A stretch of 6,173 bases of DNA from Bacteroidales bacterium (GCA_003553005.1 PUPG01000067.1:1-6173); one strand, 5' to 3'. Positions 1 through 6,173 are shown, counted from the stretch's first letter. Numbers and translations: made by a program. Notes: generated by a model from the sequence alone, not told the origin.

Positions 1-45
1 AAGCAAGCCATGGCGAGGCTGGCTGCTTTCTTGCAGGCGCATTGA
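1..45 (+). CDS. Possible C-terminal tail of a plus-strand gene (partial, cut by left edge)
   Basis: Frame 1 is open from the first base to a TGA at 43-45 and encodes a 14-residue tail, KQAMARLAAFLQAH. A short amphipathic helix ending in a FLxxH-like motif is common at the end of alpha/beta hydrolases, but 14 residues cannot identify a family, so no function is assigned. The gene would converge on ddl with only 7 bases between the two stop codons and no clear terminator. An open frame this short can occur by chance, so confidence is low. Confidence 0.3.
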   Translation, partial: KQAMARLAAFLQAH

Positions 46-52
46 CGTTACA

Positions 53-1045
53 TCAGCGGCCCGCCAAAGCCTCTTCGATCAGCATCGTGAACAATTCGGG
101 ATTGGTGATGCCCTCGACTTCTGCCTGCTGCGGCACGATGCTGGTTTCCGTCATGCCAGGCGTCACATTCACCTCCAGAAAGTAAAGCACTTCTCCACTG
201 TAAATGAAGTCGAAGCGGGTAAGCCCCTTCATTCCCAATGCCTGGTATATGCGCACGGCCTGTTCCTTTACCTTGGAGGTAAGGGCATCGGAAATCCTTG
301 CCGGGGTGATCTCATCGGCAGCCCCGGGCGTATATTTGGCGGCATAATCAAAAAAGGCCGCGGGGGTCTTGCTCACAATCTCGGTTACAGGCAGTGCGCG
401 GACCTTACCCTGCCAGGTAAACACCCCGCAGGTAAGCTCCGTTCCGGCCAGGTATTCTTCCACCAGCACTTCATCGTCGTGTGCAAAGGCCAGTGCAATG
501 GCTTCCGGGAGCTGTCCAGGCTCGGTCACGCGCGACATCCCAAGGCTTGAGCCGCCTTCATTGGGTTTGACAAAAACAGGAAGGGTGACCTGCCGCAATA
601 CTTCACCAGGCGAATAAGATTGTCCGCGCAGCAGCCTGACAGAACGTGCCACCGGGAAGCCCAGGTGGGCCACCACCTGGTTGCAATAGTATTTGTTGAA
701 CGTGAGCGCAGCGGCCAGGGTACCTGCCGTGGTATAGGGAATGTTCAGCAAGTCGAAATACCCCTGCAGCCTGCCATCTTCGCCGGGCGGACCATGAATC
801 GTGATGAAGGCACAGTCGAAGTGCACTTGCTGACCGGCATCCCGGACGGTAAAATCGTTTTTGTCCACCTCCGACTCACGGCCATCCGCTTGCTTCCAAA
901 CCCACCTCCTGTCCCGGATCACAATGATATACACCTCGTATCGCGAAGGATCCAGGTTTTCGCTGATCATTTCTGCACTGGCCATGGATATCACATATTC
1001 CCCGGAATCACCCCCAGCAACCAGTGCAATGTTTTTCTTTTCCAT
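53..1045 (-). CDS. ddl: D-alanine--D-alanine ligase
   Basis: This cytoplasmic ATP-grasp enzyme joins two D-alanines using ATP to make the dipeptide that MurF adds to the peptidoglycan precursor. From the chosen start it is 330 aa, slightly longer than the usual 300-330. Visible motifs, numbered from that start: N-terminal AGGDSGEYVIS (14-24), with the Glu at 16 matching the family's substrate-binding Glu; HGPPGEDG (84-91); ATP-binding VKPNEGGSSLG (159-169); omega-loop FDYAAKY (232-238), whose final Tyr completes the Glu-Ser-Tyr triad typical of D-Ala:D-Ala rather than D-Ala:D-lactate ligases; and metal-binding RFDF and EVNVTPGMT, with Asp279, Glu291 and Asn293. The N-terminal motif reads EYVIS instead of the common EHxVS. 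The frame also opens at a GTG at 1066, but the ATG at 1045 puts MEKKNIALVAGG right at the first strand, as the family expects. The gene is divergent from the PASTA gene. No ribosome site stands out, which is normal for this phylum. Confidence 0.96.
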   Translation of the reverse strand: MEKKNIALVAGGDSGEYVISMASAEMISENLDPSRYEVYIIVIRDRRWVWKQADGRESEVDKNDFTVRDAGQQVHFDCAFITIHGPPGEDGRLQGYFDLLNIPYTTAGTLAAALTFNKYYCNQVVAHLGFPVARSVRLLRGQSYSPGEVLRQVTLPVFVKPNEGGSSLGMSRVTEPGQLPEAIALAFAHDDEVLVEEYLAGTELTCGVFTWQGKVRALPVTEIVSKTPAAFFDYAAKYTPGAADEITPARISDALTSKVKEQAVRIYQALGMKGLTRFDFIYSGEVLYFLEVNVTPGMTETSIVPQQAEVEGITNPELFTMLIEEALAGR

Positions 1046-1122
1046 ACCTATGATTTCAGTAATCACGCATCATCTTGTCCCGAATGATTGGGATCAACCC
1101 GCCACCCGCGTCGCAAACAAAA

Positions 1123-1130
1123 CAAATATA
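1123..1130 (-). promoter_or_regulatory. Candidate Bacteroidota -7 promoter element for ddl
   Basis: On the minus strand this reads TATATTTG, an exact match to TANNTTTG, the -7 consensus of the Bacteroidota primary sigma factor. It lies 78 bases upstream of the ddl ATG at 1045, so a 5' leader of roughly 70 bases would result. No TTG/TTTG -33 box lies at the usual 19-21 bp distance, and the region is AT-rich, so a chance match is possible. Confidence 0.38.
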
Positions 1131-1210
1131 AAAGAAATACCCGTTAATTTTATCTGTTTGTTTTATTTTCACCTAACTGGTTATGTCGTGTTTGCGTTTT
1201 CATGCGAAAT

Positions 1211-1263
1211 GCAATTGGCTATTGGCTTTTGGCTTTCTTGCCAATAGCTAATAGCTAATAGCC
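1211..1263. repeat. Imperfect palindrome built from 7-bp tandem repeats
   Basis: The left side carries three 7-bp units, GGCTATT, GGCTTTT and GGCTTTC (1217-1237). The right side carries AATAGCT, AATAGCT and AATAGCC (1243-1263), roughly the same unit in reverse complement. Bases 1211-1226 can pair with 1240-1255: 16 positions with one A-A mismatch and one G-T wobble, around a 13-base loop. No T-run follows on either side, so it does not look like a standard terminator. Similar GGCTATT-type intergenic repeats occur in other Bacteroidota as I recall, but I cannot check copy number here. Confidence 0.72.
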
Positions 1264-1470
1264 TGTTAGTCCAAAAGCTCCAGTGACTATAATCATTTCT
1301 CCTGTGTGTCAATTTTTTGGCATGGAGGTTTCATGGCGGATTAACATAAAAACGTTTTTCTGGCGTTCCTTACTTGTATGCTTCTTGTTTTGGGTTCAGT
1401 GCAGATGTGCGGGGCAGAAAGCCACTGGCTACACAAATGAGCTTATGCCAGTCAGGTCACGATTTTATAT

Positions 1471-1478
1471 TATTTTTG
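1471..1478 (+). promoter_or_regulatory. Candidate Bacteroidota -7 promoter element for the PASTA operon
   Basis: TATTTTTG matches TANNTTTG exactly. It sits about 103 bases before the ATG of the PASTA gene at 1582 and could drive the whole PASTA / T9SS / pseudouridine synthase set. No TTG -33 box is seen 19-21 bp upstream, which weakens the call. It lies inside the doubtful small frame 1283-1570; if that frame is a gene, this motif is more likely fortuitous. Confidence 0.35.
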
Positions 1479-1581
1479 CTGATGCAGAAATTACCCGCAC
1501 GCCAAACCTTGCCGGCCAGCCTGGACCTGAAGCAGCGCACACCCTGGTGTATGGGATAAAAAGGGATTAAACGACAGACAG

Positions 1582-2652
1582 ATGACCATATGGCAATATT
1601 TATTCAGCCGCCATTTTTTGCGACAACTGGTGATCGCAGCCGCTCTTGGTGTAGCCATTATCTGGGGCTCGCTCAAGCTACTCGACCTGTATACGCTGCA
1701 CGGAAGAATGATCAGCGTTCCCGACCTGGAAGGTCGCCCGCTGGCGGAAGCCAGGGAAATGCTTGAATCGCATCACCTGCGCCATGTGGTCAACGACTCC
1801 ATCTACGACCAGGAGAGCGAACCAGGCACCGTTGCCTGGCACAACCCGGCACCCGGCACAGAGGTCAAACGCAACCGCACCATTTACCTCACCAAGATCG
1901 CCGTACTGCCCGAGATGGTAGAAATGCCAGATCTCACTGACCTCTCCCGGAGACAAGCCATCACCATTCTCGAAACCCACGGATTGGAGGTGGGACAGCT
2001 TAGCTACCAGCCGGACATTGCACGGGATGCCGTGCTCAAACAGCTATTTGAAGATGGCCAGATTGAAGCTGGCACGCCGGTAGAGAAAGGCACAGCCATC
2101 GACCTGGTGCTGGGCGAAGGGCTGGGTGAAAACATCACGATGGTTCCCCTGGTCATTGGCATGCACCGCGATGAGGCAGTGCGCACGCTGAACCGCTCCG
2201 GACTCAACCTGGGAGAGGCAGTGAACCTGGACGAAACGGAGGAAAACCTGAAGGTATACCTCCAGGAACCCGATCCGCTGGAGGAAACCCAATACCTGGA
2301 AGCGGGAAGCCATGTGGACCTCTTTTTCCGTTCAACAGATGAGTTTGACTTTGAAGAATACCTGGAAGAACTGCTGTCTGTTCCGATGCCTGACCTCCTT
2401 GGAATGAATCCGCAGGAGGTAGAAGACACCCTGCAACAACTGGAGCTGGAAATCGGGATGGAGGTGTTTGAAGAAGGCGCTGAAGGCGACCGCGCAAGGG
2501 TTTACCGCCAGGAGCCGGAATACCAGGAAGGCATGATCATCCCCAAAGGCGAAAGCATCGATGTGTGGTATGAAGAAACAGACCTCCCGGACGCCGACAG
2601 CCTTGACTTAGACATCCCGGACGCAGACACCCCGGAGCAAAATGAATTTTAA
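1582..2652 (+). CDS. Membrane-anchored protein with four PASTA repeats
   Basis: PASTA repeats are small modules that in PknB-type kinases and PBP2x-type transpeptidases sit outside the membrane and bind peptidoglycan or muropeptides. This 356-aa protein has a short basic N-terminus, one transmembrane segment at about residues 14-36, and then four repeats at roughly 44-106, 113-178, 186-250 and 267-330. Each opens with a VPDL/MPDL/VPLV-type strand, runs through a helix (for example PLAEAREML) and ends in a beta strand after a GT/G-V-x-KG turn. No kinase or penicillin-binding domain is attached, so a scaffold or wall-sensing role in the periplasm is inferred, not shown. The acidic tail (331-356) carries a DxPDAD motif twice. 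It is first in a likely operon and divergent from ddl, another cell-wall gene. The ATG at 1582 is chosen because it gives a standard N-in membrane anchor; the upstream sequence has only a weak purine-rich ribosome site. Confidence 0.9.
   Translation: MTIWQYLFSRHFLRQLVIAAALGVAIIWGSLKLLDLYTLHGRMISVPDLEGRPLAEAREMLESHHLRHVVNDSIYDQESEPGTVAWHNPAPGTEVKRNRTIYLTKIAVLPEMVEMPDLTDLSRRQAITILETHGLEVGQLSYQPDIARDAVLKQLFEDGQIEAGTPVEKGTAIDLVLGEGLGENITMVPLVIGMHRDEAVRTLNRSGLNLGEAVNLDETEENLKVYLQEPDPLEETQYLEAGSHVDLFFRSTDEFDFEEYLEELLSVPMPDLLGMNPQEVEDTLQQLELEIGMEVFEEGAEGDRARVYRQEPEYQEGMIIPKGESIDVWYEETDLPDADSLDLDIPDADTPEQNEF
2581..2630 (+). repeat. 30-nt-period direct repeat encoding the acidic PASTA tail
   Basis: Bases 2581-2600 and 2611-2630 agree at 17 of 20 positions, in frame, and encode DLPDADS and DIPDADT (from residues 334 and 344). 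This looks like a small in-frame tandem duplication in the disordered C-terminal tail. The effect on function is unknown. Confidence 0.6.
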
Positions 2653-4627
2653 TCCACAATACCGCATGACCCACAAAATCACTTGGTTGCTGATCTTGTT
2701 TTTGGGGATGACCCATGTCGATGCACAGGAAGTCCTGCTTCCGGTTCACCAGAACCCGGATAAATCCGAAGAAAGACTGGCGAAGGAGCGGACAAAGGTC
2801 TCTCCGCGGGATCAATTCCCGGGCTTGCCCTTCTGGGATGACTTTACCAATACGGGGCCCTACCCCGATCCGCTGAAGTGGATCGACCAGGATGTATTCA
2901 TCAACAAGGGCTTTGGGGTGCATCCCAAAACCTATGGCGTGGCTACCTTCGACATCCTGAACGCCGAAGGAGAAATTTATGACCACGCCACCATCGACAA
3001 CATCCCCTTTGTGGCAGACCACCTTACCTCCCGGACGATCTCCCTGCAAGACCATAGTCCGGAAGACTCCCTGCTGCTGACCTTTTACTACCAGCCCCAG
3101 GGCCGGGGTGCACCACCCGCAAGCAACGATTCGCTGGTCTTGCAATTCCGCCTGCCGCCCGAAAATGGTCAGCCAGCGAAAGACAATGATGAAGACGATG
3201 AAGAAAATCAGTGGCAAAGTGTTTGGTCCGCAATGGGCGAATCCCTGCAAAGCTTTGCCCAGGATACCTTCCCCTATTTTAAGCGTGTCGTCATCCCAAT
3301 CGCAGAGGAAAAATATTTCCACGACGCGTTCAGTTTCCGTTTCAGGAACTTCGCCTCTTTTGCCCCTGGCGTAACCATTCCCAACTACTCCGGGACGGGC
3401 AATATCTGGAACATCGACTATGTGTATCTCGACGCCAACCGCAGCAGCCTGGATTCTACCTACCACGACATTGCCTTCGTCTCTGCCCCGCAGTCCATGC
3501 TGCAGGACCTGACGGCCATGCCCTGGTCGCAATACATTGCGGATCCGCAAGCCGTGCTTCGGTCAAACTTCCAGGTGTCCATCGCCAACCTGGACGGAGC
3601 ATCTTACAACTATGACTACAAATACATCATCCAGGATGAAACAGGCAGCACCATCAGAACCTATTCAGGCGGAACCTGGGTGATCGACCCGTTTCTGATG
3701 GAGGGCTACCAGGATTATGCCCCGCACGCAAACCCCATTGTGCTGGCCAATCCGTTGCCGACGGCACCGGCCGACGAAAGGCATTTCCGGATCAAGCACA
3801 AGCTGCGTCTGGGCGCAGACGGTGACGACTTTCCCCGCAACGACACCCTGAGGTATGATCAGCACTTTGCCGACTACTTTGCGTATGACGATGGCAAGCC
3901 GGAACTCATTCACCTGACCAAGGGAGGCGATCCGGGCAGGGCCCTGCAGTTTCACGCCGCCCATGCCGACACCATTCAATCCGTGGAGATCTTCCTGATG
4001 GAAACCATCAACAACCAGGATGTGCAGCAGATGTACGAAATATTCATCTGGGACAGCCTGGACCCGGAAAATGTACTTTATCAGTCGGAGGAGTTGTTCA
4101 TCCCGGAAGAAGACGACCGCAGGGAGTTTACCAGTTACCAGCTGGAAAACCCGGTATTGGTGGAAGGCGACTTCTATGTGGGCTTCAGGCAGATCGGCAC
4201 GGTGGATTTACGCAATGCCATCGTGGTCGGTTTCGACAAAAACAACAATGTGCAGCACCGGCTGTTTTATGATTCCGGAAGCGGTTGGCTGGAGTCTCAA
4301 ATGGAAGGCGCCCTGATGATTCGTCCGGTAATGAAAAGGGATTTCCCGACGGGAATCACAGAACCCGGCAGCCAGCAGGAAGCGTGGGTACACATCTATC
4401 CCAACCCTGCATCGGGCAATGATTTGCAGGTTGAGGCTCTGGATGGCTCCCCTGACCTGCAGGATGCCACCATCCGCTTGTTTGACATCCAGGGACGCCT
4501 CATCCAGGAGAAACCCTACAGCGAAACCATCCGCATTTCGGACCTTCAGAACGGGGTATATATGATGCGTGTGAGCAACCCGAAAAAAGGGCGGCACCAG
4601 ACCCTGCGACTGATCATTGCACGATAA
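2642..4627 (+). CDS. Exported protein with T9SS type A C-terminal sorting domain, function unknown
   Basis: The 661-aa product carries an N-terminal Sec signal peptide and a C-terminal sorting domain, so it should cross the outer membrane through the type IX system and be released or attached to the cell surface. The sorting domain covers about residues 581-661: IYPNPASG near the start (585-592), then RLFDIQGRLI, then NGVYMMRVS and a short basic end, as in the Por secretion tail family. The mature part is beta-rich. An early conserved-looking block has FWDDF (64-68) and FINKGFGVHPKTYGVATFD (86-104), a pattern I associate with T9SS cargo encoded next to PASTA and RluA genes in Bacteroidota. 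No catalytic motif is recognised. An acidic run, DNDEDDEEN (181-189), looks like a loop insertion. The frame opens at 2642, overlapping the PASTA gene by 11 bases. The inner ATG at 2666 (residue 9) gives a cleaner signal peptide, MTHKITWLLILFLGMTHVDA, and may be the true start. The overlap suggests co-transcription and coupled translation. Confidence 0.9.
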   Translation: MNFNPQYRMTHKITWLLILFLGMTHVDAQEVLLPVHQNPDKSEERLAKERTKVSPRDQFPGLPFWDDFTNTGPYPDPLKWIDQDVFINKGFGVHPKTYGVATFDILNAEGEIYDHATIDNIPFVADHLTSRTISLQDHSPEDSLLLTFYYQPQGRGAPPASNDSLVLQFRLPPENGQPAKDNDEDDEENQWQSVWSAMGESLQSFAQDTFPYFKRVVIPIAEEKYFHDAFSFRFRNFASFAPGVTIPNYSGTGNIWNIDYVYLDANRSSLDSTYHDIAFVSAPQSMLQDLTAMPWSQYIADPQAVLRSNFQVSIANLDGASYNYDYKYIIQDETGSTIRTYSGGTWVIDPFLMEGYQDYAPHANPIVLANPLPTAPADERHFRIKHKLRLGADGDDFPRNDTLRYDQHFADYFAYDDGKPELIHLTKGGDPGRALQFHAAHADTIQSVEIFLMETINNQDVQQMYEIFIWDSLDPENVLYQSEELFIPEEDDRREFTSYQLENPVLVEGDFYVGFRQIGTVDLRNAIVVGFDKNNNVQHRLFYDSGSGWLESQMEGALMIRPVMKRDFPTGITEPGSQQEAWVHIYPNPASGNDLQVEALDGSPDLQDATIRLFDIQGRLIQEKPYSETIRISDLQNGVYMMRVSNPKKGRHQTLRLIIAR

Positions 4628-4647
4628 TATTGCGACAACTTGAGTAA

Positions 4648-5724
4648 ATGGCAACAGAAGACACATACCAGGAAGCAGACCCGGCGGCGCCAGAGCCGCA
4701 AGACGAAAGTGAAAACCAGGAGATGTATGAACATCACCGGTTTGTCGCAGACAAGGGGCAGGGACTGATGCGCATCGACAAGTTTGTACAGGCCAGGACA
4801 GAGGGCATCAGCCGCAACAAGATCCAGAATACCGCCAGGGCAGGAAACATCCTGGTCAATGGTGAGCCCGTCAAACCCAACTACAAGGTAAAGCCCCTGG
4901 ATGAGATCAGCATCGTGATGGCACATCCGCCACGGGAAATTGAGCTCATCCCCGAAAACATTCCTATTCAGGTCATTTATGAGGACGACCACCTGATCAT
5001 CATCAACAAGGAGGCCGGCATGGTCGTGCACCCGGGTTATGGGAACTATACCGGCACCCTGGTGAATGCATTGGTGTATCATTTTGAGAACTTGCCGGTG
5101 CAGAAGGACGAGCCGGTAAAACCAGGCCTGGTGCACCGCATCGACAAAGACACCTCCGGACTGCTGCTGGTGGCCAAGACTGAAATGGTACAGACCAGGC
5201 TGGCCAAGGCGTTTTTCGACCGCAACATTGACCGGATCTACCACGCTTTGGTTTGGGGAGATTTCGAGGAGGATGAAGGCACCATCACGGGCCATATTGG
5301 CCGCAGTCTGAAAAACAGGAAGGTGATGGATGTGTTTCCGGATGGGGCCTATGGAAAACCGGCAGTAACCCATTTTAAGGTATTGGAGCGTTTCGGCTAC
5401 GTCAGCCTGGTGGAATGCAAGCTCGAAACCGGGCGCACGCACCAGATCAGGGCGCACTTCAAATACATTAAGCATCCCTTGTTCAATGACGCCACTTATG
5501 GCGGCGACAGGATTTTAAAAGGAACGACCTTCACGAAATACAAGCAGTTCGTCAGAAACTGCTTTTCGCTGTTGCCCCGCCATGCGCTGCATGCCAAAAC
5601 CCTCGGGTTTACGCACCCCGTGACCGGAAAATACATGCATTTTGATGCGCCGCTGGCTGAAGATATGCAAACCGTCCTGGAAAAATGGCGAAACTATGCA
5701 ATTCACAAGAAGGAAGAAAGCTGA
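4648..5724 (+). CDS. rluD: RluA/RluD-family 23S rRNA pseudouridine synthase
   Basis: Enzymes of this family turn uridine into pseudouridine in RNA; the S4-containing RluD type acts on helix 69 of 23S rRNA (U1911, U1915 and U1917 in E. coli). The 358-aa protein starts with an acidic, probably disordered stretch (1-25), followed by an S4 RNA-binding domain (about 40-95, RIDKFVQ and NGEPVKPNYKV) and the catalytic domain (about 105-345). The signature HRIDKDTSGLLLVAK (163-177) holds the catalytic Asp166, and LETGRTHQIRAHF (259-271) is the conserved second motif. The length suits the family. Exact target uridines are inferred from domain layout; RluC has a similar S4 layout, so the symbol is provisional. 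The gene starts 20 bases after the T9SS gene, likely in the same operon. An inner ATG at 4723 (residue 26) would remove the acidic extension and is a possible alternative start. Confidence 0.93.
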   Translation: MATEDTYQEADPAAPEPQDESENQEMYEHHRFVADKGQGLMRIDKFVQARTEGISRNKIQNTARAGNILVNGEPVKPNYKVKPLDEISIVMAHPPREIELIPENIPIQVIYEDDHLIIINKEAGMVVHPGYGNYTGTLVNALVYHFENLPVQKDEPVKPGLVHRIDKDTSGLLLVAKTEMVQTRLAKAFFDRNIDRIYHALVWGDFEEDEGTITGHIGRSLKNRKVMDVFPDGAYGKPAVTHFKVLERFGYVSLVECKLETGRTHQIRAHFKYIKHPLFNDATYGGDRILKGTTFTKYKQFVRNCFSLLPRHALHAKTLGFTHPVTGKYMHFDAPLAEDMQTVLEKWRNYAIHKKEES

Positions 5725-5737
5725 TTCGGGAGGCCAT

Positions 5738-5768
5738 AAAAAAACCACAAGCCGGAGCTTGTGGTTAT
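5738..5768 (-). terminator. Hairpin terminator between convergent genes, best suited to the minus strand
   Basis: AACCACAAGC (5743-5752) and GCTTGTGGTT (5757-5766) form a perfect 10-bp stem with a CGGA loop. On the minus strand the arm runs into seven T's (complement of A at 5738-5744), two of which also pair in the stem, giving a standard intrinsic terminator about 40 bases after the stop of the small secreted-protein gene. On the plus strand, 19 bases after the rluD stop, the stem is followed only by TTATCC, so termination of the operon here is probably weaker. Confidence 0.85.
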
Positions 5769-5807
5769 CCAAATTACTTTATGAAAATAGCTTACACGCG
5801 CTGTGGA

Positions 5808-6173
5808 TTAGTTAAACTCCATCACCACCAGGTATTCTCCTTCTTCTTCTTCAATGCGCTCGGATTTTACATCTGCCGTTTCTTGTCCAATAGGTGCCGG
5901 GGTGATTCCATCTTCTAACATTCCGGCGATAGCTGGCGCTTGCTCGGGTGACATTTCTGTTTCAAATACATGCGCCTGTCCGTGCTGATCAGATGAAAAG
6001 CTTACGGATACAGATGATTGCGGAGCCTGTTCCCTGTTTTCAGGTGCTACCCGGGTCAAATCCATTCCCTGATCGCCACCCCGTCCGGCCAGCATATCTT
6101 CTGATACAACAATGGTATAACTTACGCTCGCACTTGCCTGGGCGTGTACATCCTGTACCATGCCAAATGCGAA
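5808..6173 (-). CDS. Small exported protein of unknown function (5' end beyond right edge)
   Basis: The frame is open from the window edge to a TAA at 5808-5810, giving 121 visible residues. The first ones, FAFGMVQDVHAQ, look like the end of a signal peptide with cleavage near the AQA site, so the Met at 6161 is inside the signal and the true start lies outside the window. The mature part of about 109 residues begins ASASVSYTIVVSED, has a Ser-rich strand-like segment (SSVSVSFSSD), a Pro/Ala/Glu-rich middle, an acidic patch (ERIEEEEGEY) and ends in the strand LVVMEFN. The strand-rich ends resemble small beta-sandwich secreted proteins such as DUF4402, but the match is too loose to claim. There is no Cys, lipobox or sorting tail in the visible part, so a periplasmic or secreted location is inferred. 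It converges on rluD and has its own terminator. Confidence 0.75.
   Translation of the reverse strand, partial: FAFGMVQDVHAQASASVSYTIVVSEDMLAGRGGDQGMDLTRVAPENREQAPQSSVSVSFSSDQHGQAHVFETEMSPEQAPAIAGMLEDGITPAPIGQETADVKSERIEEEEGEYLVVMEFN

Larger units (their letters stand above)
1067..1581. other. Long divergent intergenic region between ddl and the PASTA gene
   Basis: This 515-base stretch has no convincing gene and is visibly more AT-rich than the flanking genes. It holds a TANNTTTG -7 candidate on the minus strand (1123-1130) for ddl, another on the plus strand (1471-1478) for the PASTA gene, and a palindrome of 7-bp repeats (1211-1263). A plus-strand frame opens at 1283 (95 aa) or at an inner ATG at 1322 (82 aa) and ends at 1570, 11 bases before the PASTA start. 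It has a hydrophobic signal-like N-terminus but no recognisable domain, and it is treated in the findings. I see no tRNA, riboswitch or strong terminator here. Confidence 0.6.

Noticed and set aside
1..28. Hairpin AAGCAAGCCA (1-10) with TGGCTGCTT (20-28) as a possible terminator
   Set aside because: It has a bulged stem, lies in a possible coding tail, and is not followed by a T-run on the plus strand; the minus-strand continuation is outside the window.
1046..1066. Upstream GTG start extending Ddl by seven residues
   Set aside because: MEKKNIALVAGG from the ATG at 1045 fits the usual Ddl N-terminus; the extension MITEIIG adds nothing conserved.
620..1087. Plus-strand frame opposite ddl
   Set aside because: It is antisense to a gene with all Ddl motifs and has no family-like sequence.
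1211..1263. Heptad palindrome as a CRISPR array or intrinsic terminator
   Set aside because: Units are only 7 bp without spacers, and no T-run follows the stem.
2537..3550. Long minus-strand open frame (337 aa) opposite the PASTA and T9SS genes
   Set aside because: It lies antisense to two well-supported genes, shows no domain or coherent motif, and is explained by the GC-rich codons of the sense strand.
4546..5475. Long minus-strand open frame (309 aa) opposite the pseudouridine synthase gene
   Set aside because: The sense strand carries clear HRIDKDTSG and S4 motifs; the antisense translation has no recognisable domain.
5685..5918. Plus-strand 77-aa frame across the rluD end and terminator
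   Set aside because: It overlaps rluD in another frame, runs through the terminator stem and is antisense to the small secreted-protein gene.

Overview
The window reads as a chromosomal housekeeping segment from a member of the Bacteroidota. The support is a type IX secretion system (T9SS) type A sorting domain at the end of one protein, two TANNTTTG motifs (the Bacteroidota -7 promoter element) in the large intergenic gap, weak or absent Shine-Dalgarno sequences, and a ddl / stand-alone PASTA / T9SS-cargo / RluA-family neighbourhood that I recall from this phylum. The fairly GC-rich coding sequence would fit a Saprospiria- or Chitinophagia-like lineage, but that placement is inference only.

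Layout, left to right. Bases 1-45 may be the last 14 codons of a plus-strand gene cut by the window edge. It converges on ddl (minus strand, 53-1045), a D-alanine--D-alanine ligase with its key motifs intact. A 515- to 536-base gap follows. It holds candidate -7 elements for the two divergent transcripts and an imperfect palindrome built from 7-bp tandem units (about 1211-1263). A plus-strand set then runs from 1582 to 5724: a membrane-anchored protein with four PASTA repeats; a T9SS-exported protein whose open frame overlaps the PASTA gene end; and an RluA/RluD-family 23S rRNA pseudouridine synthase 20 bases further on. The tight spacing suggests one operon. A hairpin at 5743-5766 separates this operon from a convergent minus-strand gene for a small exported protein of unknown function. 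That gene runs off the right edge, which falls inside its signal peptide.

How the genes relate. Ddl makes the D-Ala-D-Ala end of the peptidoglycan stem peptide, and PASTA repeats in other bacteria bind peptidoglycan or muropeptides, so the divergent pair shares a cell-wall theme. The T9SS protein would be placed on or outside the outer membrane, and its job is unknown. RluD-type enzymes modify 23S rRNA, so their place here looks like conserved co-transcription rather than a shared pathway. I see no mobile element, CRISPR array, tRNA, rRNA or defence system. The parts least explained are the T9SS protein, the kinase-free PASTA protein, the heptad palindrome and the small secreted protein at the right edge.
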